The notes under the pieces: generated by a model
Told to the model about the DNA's origin: nothing
The model's input: the letters and a program-made list of their open reading frames with translations, nothing else
Databases searched by the model: none
Assembly: GCF_017948455.1 (NCBI RefSeq)
Contig: NZ_JAFFSU010000013.1
Coordinates: 124,001 to 188,000, forward strand
Direction: 5' to 3'
DNA from: Streptomyces sp. GESEQ-4
Lineage (GTDB): Bacteria; Actinomycetota; Actinomycetes; Streptomycetales; Streptomycetaceae
DNA length: 64,000 nucleotides
Shown: piece after piece, positions 33,559 through 40,760 of the stretch
Numbering within the stretch: the first letter of the stretch is position 1
Layout of the letters: each line of letters opens with the position of its first letter
Made by a program: the position numbers and the translations under genes

Positions 33559-34320
33559 GTGTTCGGACGTCGCAAGAAGAAGGGTGCCGCCGACGACGCG
33601 GCCGGCGAGGCCGAGCAGGTCGTCGACAGTGTCGACACTGAGGCGGACGTTGAGGTAGAGAGCGGGCGCGTGCGGCTCGAGCCGGAGCCGCGGCCCGACG
33701 GGCCCTGGGACAGCTCCGAGGTGAGCGACGCGGCCGAGGGCCGGGTCGACCTGGGCGGCATCTTCGTGCCGGGTGTCGACGGCATGGAGCTGCGGGTCGA
33801 GGTCGCGGGCGACGCGATCGTCGCGGCGACCGTCGTGCTGCGCGACAGCGCCGTCCAGTTGCAGGCCTTCGCCGCTCCCAAGCGCGAGGGCATCTGGGGC
33901 GAGGTACGTGAGGAGATCGCCGGCGGCATCACTCAGCAGGGTGGCATCGTCGACGAGGTCGAGGGTCCGCTGGGCTGGGAGCTGCGCGCCCAGGTGCCGG
34001 TGCAACTGCCGGACGGCACGGGCGGCTTCCAGGTCGTGCGGTTCGTCGGTGTGGACGGGCCCCGCTGGTTCCTGCGCGGGGTGATCTCCGGGCAGGGTGC
34101 GGTGCAGCCGCAGGCCGCGGGGCTGCTCGAGCAGATCTTCCGGGACACGGTCGTGGTCCGCGGCGAGGGCCCGATGGCGCCTCGCGACCCGATCGTCCTG
34201 AAGCTGCCGAACGACGCGCAGATGGTCCCCGAGACCATCCAGCAGGAGGAGGCGGGCTCGCGCTTCTCCGGTGGCATGGGGCAGTTGCAGCGCGGGCCGG
34301 AGATCACCGAGGTCCGCTAG
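33559..34320 (+). CDS. DUF3710 protein
   Basis: A 253-residue DUF3710 protein conserved in actinomycetes next to dut. It has a basic N-terminal patch (FGRRKKKG), an acidic linker, and a conserved beta-rich core with GPWDSSEV, AFAAPKREGIWGEVREEI, GPRWFLRGVISG and MAPRDPIVLKLP. It is soluble, with no known activity. The GTG at 33559 follows GGGAAGGACAGTGAC, 1 nt after the dut stop. A strong terminator follows. Confidence 0.9.
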   Translation: MFGRRKKKGAADDAAGEAEQVVDSVDTEADVEVESGRVRLEPEPRPDGPWDSSEVSDAAEGRVDLGGIFVPGVDGMELRVEVAGDAIVAATVVLRDSAVQLQAFAAPKREGIWGEVREEIAGGITQQGGIVDEVEGPLGWELRAQVPVQLPDGTGGFQVVRFVGVDGPRWFLRGVISGQGAVQPQAAGLLEQIFRDTVVVRGEGPMAPRDPIVLKLPNDAQMVPETIQQEEAGSRFSGGMGQLQRGPEITEVR

Positions 34321-34331
34321 TCAGCCACGAG

Positions 34332-34367
34332 AAGGGCCGCACCCCGGGTTCGGGGTGCGGCCCTTTT
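34332..34367 (+). terminator. Rho-independent terminator after the dut-DUF3710 operon
   Basis: A perfect 15-bp stem (34332-34346 with 34351-34365), loop GGTT, is followed by a T run. Confidence 0.95.
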
Positions 34368-34494
34368 TCGTGCGCGGAACCGTCAGGGTTCTGTCAAAGA
34401 CGTCCCCTGCCGCCCACCCCGTCCTGTTTGTCCACATCGTTGGCCGTAAGGTCGACGCTGCGTACGCAGCAATGAACGGGAAGACAATAGGGCC

Positions 34495-37062
34495 ATGGGA
34501 CGCGGCAAGCTTCGGATCTACCTCGGTGCGGCACCGGGCGTGGGCAAGACGTACGCGATGCTGTCCGAAGCGCATCGGCGTGTGGAGCGCGGCACGGACT
34601 GTGTGGTGGCGTTCGTGGAGCATCACGGGCGGCCGCGGACCGAGGTGATGCTGCACGGTCTGGAGCAGACCCCCCGCCGCGAGCTGGAGTACCGCGGCGG
34701 TCTCTTCACGGAGATGGACGTCGACGCGGTCCTCGCGCGCCGGCCGAAGGTGGCGCTGGTCGACGAGCTGGCGCACACGAACATTCCCGGGTCGCGGAAT
34801 GCCAAGCGGTGGCAGGACGTGGAGGAGTTGCTGGCGGCCGGGATCGATGTGGTCTCGACGGTGAACATCCAGCATCTGGAGTCCCTCGGCGATGTCGTCG
34901 AGTCGATCACGGGCGTGCGGCAGCGGGAGACGGTGCCGGACGAGGTGGTGCGCCGCGCGGATCAGATAGAGCTGGTGGACATGTCGCCGCAGGCGCTGCG
35001 GCGGCGGATGGCGCATGGCAACATCTACCGGCCGGACAAGGTGGATGCGGCGCTGTCGAACTACTTCCGGCCGGGGAACCTGACGGCGTTGCGGGAGCTG
35101 GCGCTGTTGTGGGTGGCGGACCGGGTCGACGAGTATCTGCAGCAGTACCGCAGTGAGCATCGGGTGTCGGCGATCTGGGGTTCGCGGGAGCGGATCGTGG
35201 TGGGGCTGACGGGGGGTCCGGAGGGGCGGACGCTGATCCGGCGGGCGGCGCGGCTGGCGGAGAAGGGGGCCGGTGGTGAGGTGTTGGCGGTGTACATCGC
35301 CCGCAGCGACGGGCTCACGTCCGCCTCGCCCAAGGAACTGGCGGTTCAGCGCACGCTCGTCGAGGACCTGGGCGGCACCTTCCACCACGTGGTCGGGGAT
35401 GACATTCCTGCCGCCCTGCTGGACTTCGCGCGCGGAGTGAACGCCACGCAGATCGTGCTCGGTGTGTCCCGGCGCAAGAGCTGGCAGTACGTCTTCGGGC
35501 CGGGCGTGGGGGCGACGGTCGCCCGGGACTCAGGGCCCGATCTCGACGTCCACCTGATCACCCATGACGAGGCGGGCAAGGGACGGGGCCTGCCCGCCGC
35601 CCGGGGTGCGCGTCTCGGTCGGTCCAGGATCATCTGGGGCTGGCTGGTCGGACTGGCCGGCCCGGCGCTCCTGGCGGTGCTGTTGAACGCCGTCGATCTC
35701 GGCCTGGCCAACGACATGCTGCTGTTCCTGGCGGTGGTCGTGGCGGCGGCCCTGCTCGGCGGGCTCTTCCCGGCGCTGGCCTCGGCGGCCTTCGGGTCGC
35801 TGCTGCTGAACTACTTCTTCACCCGGCCCCTGTACCAGCTGGCCATCGCGGACCCGAAGAACATCGTCGCCCTCGTGATCTTCGTCGGGGTGGCGGTGTC
35901 GGTGGCGTCGGTGGTGGATCTGGCGGCCCGGCGTACCCAGCAGGCGGCGCGGCTGCGGGCCGAGTCGGAGATCCTGTCGTTCCTGGCGGGCAATGTGCTG
36001 CGCGGTGAGACCGGGCTGGAGGAGCTGCTGGAGCGGGTGCGGGAGACGTTCGGGATGGAGTCGGCGGCGCTGCTGGAGCGGCAGAGCGACGTGGACCCGT
36101 GGACCTGCGCCGGCAGTGTGGGGCCGCGGCCGTGCACGAACCCCGAGGACGCGGACGTGGACGTGCCGGTGGGCGACCACATGGCGCTGGCGCTGACCGG
36201 GCGGGTGCTGCCGGCGGAGGACCGGCGGGTGCTGGCCGCGTTCGCCGCGCAGGCGGCCGTGGTGCTGGACCGGCGGCGACTGCGGGCGGAGGCCGACCGG
36301 GCGCGGGCGCTGGCGGAGGGCAACCGGATCCGCACCGCGCTGCTGGCCGCCGTCAGCCATGACCTGCGCACCCCGCTGGCCGGCATCAAGGCGGCGGTGA
36401 CCAGCCTGCGCTCCGACGATGTGGCGTGGTCGGAGGAGGACCAGGCGGAGCTGCTGGAGGGCATCGAGGACGGCGCCGACCGCCTCGACCACCTGGTGGG
36501 CAACCTGCTGGACATGTCCCGGCTGCAGACCGGCACCGTGACCCCGATCATCCGGGAGATCGACCTGGACGAGGTGGTGCCGATGGCGCTGGGCGGGGTG
36601 CCCGAGGACAGCGTGGTACTCGACATCCCCGAGACGCTGCCCATGGTGTCCGTCGACGCCGGGCTGCTGGAGCGCGCGGTGGCCAACCTGGTCGAGAACG
36701 CCGTCAAGTACAGCCCGGACGGCAAGCCCGTCCTGGTGTCCGCCAGCGCCATCGCGGACCGGGTCGAGGTGCGGGTGGTCGACCGCGGCCCCGGCGTCCC
36801 CGACGACGCCAAGGAGCGCATCTTCGAGCCCTTCCAGCGCTACGGCGACGCCCCGCGCGGCGCCGGAGTCGGCCTCGGTCTCGCCGTAGCCCGCGGTTTC
36901 GCCGAGGCGATGGACGGCACCCTGCACGCCGAGGACACACCCGGCGGCGGCCTCACCATGGTCCTCTCCCTCCACGGGACCGGCTCCCGCCCGCCGGACG
37001 CGGCAGAACCGCACGCGCAGGAACCTCTTCACCCCGCTCGACCGGAAAGGCAGTCCCTATGA
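34495..37062 (+). CDS. kdpD: Sensor histidine kinase KdpD
   Basis: An 855-residue KdpD. The N-terminal KdpD domain has Walker A GAAPGVGKT at residues 11-19 and the DELAHTNIPGSRN motif. A universal-stress-like domain follows, then four transmembrane helices at about 379-478 (DUF4118), a GAF-like region, the H-box AVSHDLRTPLAG with His622, and a C-terminal ATPase domain (NLVENAVKYSPDG, GVGLGLAVARG). It senses potassium or turgor stress and phosphorylates KdpE. No kdpFABC genes are present in the window. The ATG at 34495 has only a weak ribosome binding site. Confidence 0.93.
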   Translation: MGRGKLRIYLGAAPGVGKTYAMLSEAHRRVERGTDCVVAFVEHHGRPRTEVMLHGLEQTPRRELEYRGGLFTEMDVDAVLARRPKVALVDELAHTNIPGSRNAKRWQDVEELLAAGIDVVSTVNIQHLESLGDVVESITGVRQRETVPDEVVRRADQIELVDMSPQALRRRMAHGNIYRPDKVDAALSNYFRPGNLTALRELALLWVADRVDEYLQQYRSEHRVSAIWGSRERIVVGLTGGPEGRTLIRRAARLAEKGAGGEVLAVYIARSDGLTSASPKELAVQRTLVEDLGGTFHHVVGDDIPAALLDFARGVNATQIVLGVSRRKSWQYVFGPGVGATVARDSGPDLDVHLITHDEAGKGRGLPAARGARLGRSRIIWGWLVGLAGPALLAVLLNAVDLGLANDMLLFLAVVVAAALLGGLFPALASAAFGSLLLNYFFTRPLYQLAIADPKNIVALVIFVGVAVSVASVVDLAARRTQQAARLRAESEILSFLAGNVLRGETGLEELLERVRETFGMESAALLERQSDVDPWTCAGSVGPRPCTNPEDADVDVPVGDHMALALTGRVLPAEDRRVLAAFAAQAAVVLDRRRLRAEADRARALAEGNRIRTALLAAVSHDLRTPLAGIKAAVTSLRSDDVAWSEEDQAELLEGIEDGADRLDHLVGNLLDMSRLQTGTVTPIIREIDLDEVVPMALGGVPEDSVVLDIPETLPMVSVDAGLLERAVANLVENAVKYSPDGKPVLVSASAIADRVEVRVVDRGPGVPDDAKERIFEPFQRYGDAPRGAGVGLGLAVARGFAEAMDGTLHAEDTPGGGLTMVLSLHGTGSRPPDAAEPHAQEPLHPARPERQSL

Positions 37063-37742
37063 CCCGGGTGCTCGTGATCGACGACGAACCGCAGATCGTG
37101 CGCGCCCTGGTGATCAACCTCAAGGCCCGCAAGTACGAGGTCGACGCGGCCCACGACGGTGCCACCGCCCTCCAGCTCGCCGCCGCCCGCCACCCCGACG
37201 TCGTGGTGCTCGACCTGGGACTGCCCGACCTCGACGGCGTCGACGTGATCAAGGGGCTGCGCGGCTGGACCCGGGTGCCGATCATCGTGCTCTCCGCCCG
37301 GCACACCTCCGACGAGAAGGTCGAGGCGCTGGACGCGGGCGCCGACGACTACGTCACCAAGCCCTTCGGCATGGACGAGCTGCTGGCCCGGCTGCGGGCC
37401 GCCGTCCGCCGCGCCGAGCCCACCGGGGGCGGCGAGGACGACGTGACGGTGGAGACCGACGAGTTCACCGTCGACCTGGGTGCCAAGAAGGTCCACCGCG
37501 CCGGCAAGGACGTACGGCTGACCCCCACAGAGTGGCACCTCCTGGAGGTCCTCGTCCGCAACAGCGGCCGCCTGGTCAGCCAGAAGCAGCTGCTGCAGGA
37601 GGTCTGGGGGCCGTCGTACGGGACGGAGACGAACTACCTGCGGGTGTACATGGCCCAGCTCAGGAGAAAGCTGGAGGCCGACCCGTCGCACCCGAAACAC
37701 TTCATTACGGAACCCGGGATGGGGTACCGGTTCGAGCGCTAG
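37059..37742 (+). CDS. kdpE: Response regulator KdpE
   Basis: A 227-residue OmpR-type response regulator. The receiver has Asp8-Asp9, phosphoacceptor Asp52 (VVVLDLGLPD) and Lys in YVTKPFGMDEL. The winged-helix domain ends HFITEPGMGYRFER. It overlaps kdpD by ATGA with GGAAAGG as ribosome binding site. It normally activates kdpFABC in response to low potassium; its targets here must lie elsewhere. Confidence 0.93.
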   Translation: MTRVLVIDDEPQIVRALVINLKARKYEVDAAHDGATALQLAAARHPDVVVLDLGLPDLDGVDVIKGLRGWTRVPIIVLSARHTSDEKVEALDAGADDYVTKPFGMDELLARLRAAVRRAEPTGGGEDDVTVETDEFTVDLGAKKVHRAGKDVRLTPTEWHLLEVLVRNSGRLVSQKQLLQEVWGPSYGTETNYLRVYMAQLRRKLEADPSHPKHFITEPGMGYRFER

Positions 37743-37775
37743 CACCGGGGGTACGTAGCTGTCGGCGGGCCCCGG

Positions 37776-37787
37776 TACGCTTCAGAT
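37776..37787 (+). promoter_or_regulatory. Probable leaderless promoter -10 (TACGCT) for the OB-fold gene
   Basis: TACGCT at 37776-37781 fits TANNNT and ends 6 nt before the ATG at 37788, with no Shine-Dalgarno in between. This is the usual layout of leaderless Streptomyces mRNAs. Confidence 0.55.
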
Positions 37788-38186
37788 ATGAGTGGTGCTC
37801 CTCGTTCCGAAAAGCCGGTGGGCCGGTTCCGGCGCATGCTCGACCGGCTCTCCTCGTCGCAGGAGGACCTGGAGTCGGAGGAACTGCGCGAGGACGCCGA
37901 CACCGCAGGCTGTATCCGCATCGGTGACTGCCACGACCGTCAGATAGTGACCGTTACTGGTACCTTGCGCACGGTCACCCTGCGGCCGCGTGCCGGAGTT
38001 CCGGCCCTGGAGGCCGAGTTGTTCGACGGCTCCGCCGCGCTGGACGTGGTGTGGCTGGGCCGGCGCTCCATCGTGGGGATAGAGCCCGGACGCAAGCTGA
38101 TCGCGTCGGGCCGGATCTCGATGAGCCGCGGACGCCGTGTGCTGTTCAACCCGAAATACGAACTGAGACCCCTTGGACGGGAGTAG
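37788..38186 (+). CDS. OB-fold nucleic-acid-binding-like protein
   Basis: A 132-residue protein whose C-terminal 90 residues form an OB-fold: RQIVTVTGTLRTVTLRP, ALEAELFDGSAALDVVWLGRRS and GRKLIASGRISMSRGRRVLFNPKYEL. Such single-domain proteins bind nucleic acid or small ligands; RecG- and tRNA-synthetase-type OB domains are relatives. The N-terminus is charged and acidic. It is probably leaderless. The DUF3159 gene follows after 3 nt. Confidence 0.88.
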   Translation: MSGAPRSEKPVGRFRRMLDRLSSSQEDLESEELREDADTAGCIRIGDCHDRQIVTVTGTLRTVTLRPRAGVPALEAELFDGSAALDVVWLGRRSIVGIEPGRKLIASGRISMSRGRRVLFNPKYELRPLGRE

Positions 38187-38189
38187 CCG

Positions 38190-38963
38190 GTGACGTCGCT
38201 CGACAAGCCGACCACAGACACCGAAGACACCGCAGCCGCCGGGCACGACGCCCGGGCGGTGACAGAGGCAGCGCTGTTCGAGGCGTTCGGCGGCCTGCGG
38301 GGCATGATCGAGACGGTGTTGCCCGGTCTTCTCTTCGTCACCATCTACACGATCAACAAGGATCTGCACCTGTCGGCGATCGCCGCCCTCGGTGTGTCCG
38401 TGCTGCTGGTCGTGGTCCGTCTGGCGATGAGGGACACCGTCAAGCACGCCTTCAGCGGAGTCTTCGGCGTCGCGTTCGGTGTCGTGTTCGCGATGATGAC
38501 GGGCAACGCCAAGGACTTCTACCTGCCCGGCATGCTCTACACGCTGGGCCTGGCGCTCGCGTACATCATCACGACCCTGGCCGGCGTCCCGCTGCTCGGT
38601 CTGATCCTCGGCCCGGTCTTCAAGGAGAACCTCTCCTGGCGCACCCGCAACCCGGGCCGCAAGAAGGCGTACGCCAAGGCCAGTTACGCCTGGGGCCTGA
38701 TCCTGCTCGCCAAGTGCGCGATCCTCTTCCCGCTGTACTGGTGGGCCGACACCACCCAGCTCGGCTGGGTCCTGGTCGCCCTGAAGATCCCACCGTTCCT
38801 GCTGGCCGTCTGGCTGACCTGGGTGTTCCTCGCGAAGGCCCCGGCACCCATCGACGTCTTCGCCGAGATGGAGGCGGAGGAAAAGGCCGAGCAGGAACGC
38901 AAGGCGGCCCTCACACAGGAACACGACGAGGCCACGGCGGGCCGGCACCGCCGGGACGGGTAG
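38190..38963 (+). CDS. DUF3159 membrane protein
   Basis: A 257-residue DUF3159 protein with about six hydrophobic helices, beginning VLPGLLFVTIYTINKDLHLS and including LGVSVLLVVVRLAM, FAMMTGNAKDFYLPGMLYT and the strongly conserved RNPGRKKAYAKASYAWGL loop. The C-terminus is a charged Glu/Ala-rich tail. Function unknown. The GTG at 38190 follows the OB-fold stop by 3 nt, so the two genes are co-transcribed. Confidence 0.9.
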   Translation: MTSLDKPTTDTEDTAAAGHDARAVTEAALFEAFGGLRGMIETVLPGLLFVTIYTINKDLHLSAIAALGVSVLLVVVRLAMRDTVKHAFSGVFGVAFGVVFAMMTGNAKDFYLPGMLYTLGLALAYIITTLAGVPLLGLILGPVFKENLSWRTRNPGRKKAYAKASYAWGLILLAKCAILFPLYWWADTTQLGWVLVALKIPPFLLAVWLTWVFLAKAPAPIDVFAEMEAEEKAEQERKAALTQEHDEATAGRHRRDG

Positions 38964-38967
38964 CAAG

Positions 38968-39029
38968 CGGTTCTACGACGACGGAGGGCGCCCTGCGATC
39001 GCAGGGCGCCCTCCGTCGTCGTAGAACCG
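38968..39029. terminator. 62-nt perfect palindrome, bidirectional terminator
   Basis: Both arms of 31 nt pair without mismatch around the central GATC. It lies between the DUF3159 stop and the opposing TrkA stop. Confidence 0.93.
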
Positions 39030-39037
39030 GAACCGGC

Positions 39038-39715
39038 TCAGCTCACCGTGTCCTCGCGGCGTACCGAGAGCAGGTCCTCCAGTTGTTCCTCGCGGGCCTG
39101 GGCTGCCACGAAGAGCAGTTCGTCGCCGGCTTCCAGGGAGTCCTCCTTGGACGGGGTGAGGACGCGGTTGCCGCGGATGATCGTGACCAGGGACGTGTCC
39201 TGGGGCCACTCGACATCGCCGACCCGGGTGCCGGCCAGGGCCGACTCCTCCGGCAGGGTCAGCTCGACGAGGTTGGCGTCGCCGTGGCTGAAGCGCAGCA
39301 GCCGGACCAGGTCGCCGACGCTGACCGCCTCCTCGACGAGGGCGGACATGAGGCGGGGGGTGGAGACGGCGACGTCGACGCCCCAGGACTCGTTGAAGAG
39401 CCACTCGTTCTTCGGGTTGTTCACCCGGGCGACGACGCGCGGGACGCCGTACTCCGTCTTCGCCAGCAGGGAGACGACCAGGTTCACCTTGTCGTCGCCG
39501 GTCGCGGCGATCACGACGTTGCAGCGCTGGAGCGCGGCCTCGTCCAGGGACGTGATCTCGCAGGCGTCGGCGAGCAGCCACTCCGCCTGCGGGACGCGCT
39601 CGACCGAGATCGCGGTCGGCGCCTTGTCGATGAGCAGGACCTCGTGGCCGTTCTCCAGCAGTTCGCCCGCGATCGAGCGGCCCACCGCACCGGCACCGGC
39701 AATGGCGACCCTCAT
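39038..39715 (-). CDS. TrkA-type potassium channel regulator (RCK), second of pair
   Basis: A 225-residue RCK protein: N-terminal NAD-binding fold with GAGAVG (residues 7-12) and IDKAP at the end of strand 2, followed by a TrkA-C domain (NLVELTLPEESALAGTRVGDV). It regulates potassium uptake by binding NAD(H) or nucleotides. The ATG overlaps the stop of the first trkA-like gene (TGATG), so the two are made together and probably form a hetero-oligomer. Confidence 0.9.
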   Translation of the reverse strand: MRVAIAGAGAVGRSIAGELLENGHEVLLIDKAPTAISVERVPQAEWLLADACEITSLDEAALQRCNVVIAATGDDKVNLVVSLLAKTEYGVPRVVARVNNPKNEWLFNESWGVDVAVSTPRLMSALVEEAVSVGDLVRLLRFSHGDANLVELTLPEESALAGTRVGDVEWPQDTSLVTIIRGNRVLTPSKEDSLEAGDELLFVAAQAREEQLEDLLSVRREDTVS

Positions 39716-40386
39716 CAGTGACCGCCCTCCTCTTCGGGACCCTTGGCGAACGCCGCCTCGACCTTGTCGACCTCGTCCGTGCGCATCATCACGTGCACCA
39801 GGTCGCCCTCCTGCAGCACCGTCTGCGAGCTGGGCACGATCGCCTCACCGAGGCGGGTCAGGAACGCCACGCGGACGCCCGTCTCCTCCTGCAGCCTGCT
39901 GATCTTGTGACCGACCCAGGCGGACGAGGCGTGCACCTCGGCCAGCTGGACACCGCCGGTGGGGTCGCGCCACAACGGCTCGGCACCCGAGGGGAGCAGA
40001 CGGCGCAGCATCTGGTCGGCGGTCCAGCGGACGGTCGCTACGGTCGGGATACCGAGGCGCTGGTAGACCTCGGCGCGGCGGGGGTCGTAGATACGGGCCG
40101 CGACGTTCTCGATGCCGAACATCTCGCGCGCGACGCGGGCGGCGATGATGTTCGAGTTGTCGCCGCTGGAGACGGCGGCGAAGGCGCCCGCCTCCTCGAT
40201 GCCGGCCTCGCGCAGGGTGTCCTGGTCGAAGCCGACGCCGGTGACCCGGCGGCCACCGAACGAGGAGCCGAGCCGTCGGAAGGCGGTGGGGTCCTGGTCG
40301 ATCACGGCGACCGTGTGCCCCTGTTGCTCCAAGGTCTGGGCGAGAGCGGAGCCCACTCTGCCGCAGCCCATGATGACGATGTGCAC
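39715..40386 (-). CDS. TrkA-type potassium channel regulator (RCK), first of pair
   Basis: A 223-residue RCK protein with GCGRVG (residues 7-12) and IDQDPTAFRRLG for NAD binding, and a TrkA-C domain ending DLVHVMMRTDEVDKVEAAF. It is the first gene of a two-gene minus-strand operon. The ATG at 40386 is clear. No integral Trk or Ktr membrane subunit is encoded beside it; the APC-type permease upstream on the other strand is the nearest transport protein and may be its partner. Confidence 0.9.
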   Translation of the reverse strand: MHIVIMGCGRVGSALAQTLEQQGHTVAVIDQDPTAFRRLGSSFGGRRVTGVGFDQDTLREAGIEEAGAFAAVSSGDNSNIIAARVAREMFGIENVAARIYDPRRAEVYQRLGIPTVATVRWTADQMLRRLLPSGAEPLWRDPTGGVQLAEVHASSAWVGHKISRLQEETGVRVAFLTRLGEAIVPSSQTVLQEGDLVHVMMRTDEVDKVEAAFAKGPEEEGGH

Positions 40387-40503
40387 GACCGTCCTTCCGC
40401 TGTCAAAGAGTCGTTGACTTGGTCTGAACAGGGTCTCAGACCGCCGCCCAAGCTACACACGCGCGGTCGGCGGAGGGGACCCCCGTGCACGGGTCCGAGC
40501 GGG

Positions 40504-40599
40504 TCAGCGGCGGCTGATGCTGCGGACGCTGACCAGGGTCAGGATGCCGAGGCCGACGAGGGCGGCCGCGGCGCCGATCAGCTGGGCGGTGCTGTGCAT
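40504..40599 (-). CDS. 31-residue single-helix membrane protein
   Basis: A short ORF, MHSTAQLIG followed by a hydrophobic Ala/Leu/Val/Gly helix and ending RSISRR. The start is preceded by GGAGGATCC at ideal spacing. One membrane segment (about residues 6-25) with a basic C-terminal tail fits a positive-inside single-pass peptide. It lies between the trkA pair and the permease, on the same strand as the trkA genes. Function unknown; it could modulate one of the transport proteins. The coding call rests on the ribosome binding site and the sequence pattern only. Confidence 0.65.
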   Translation of the reverse strand: MHSTAQLIGAAAALVGLGILTLVSVRSISRR

Positions 40600-40746
40600 G
40601 GATCCTCCAGAGGTCGGCAACGGCCGGGTTTTGTCATATAGGCATAGGTGCCGGACGGCCCGCGGAAACCGCCCCCGCACCGGTCCCCGTTTTCACCCGG
40701 TGAGCAGATGTGGGGTGGCAGGTGGGCGGCCCCCCGTTCGAACGCC

Positions 40747-40760
40747 TACGATCCTCTGTT
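40747..40760 (+). promoter_or_regulatory. Probable leaderless promoter -10 (TACGAT) for the APC permease
   Basis: TACGAT at 40747-40752 fits TANNNT and ends 8 nt before the GTG at 40761; there is no Shine-Dalgarno. Confidence 0.5.
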
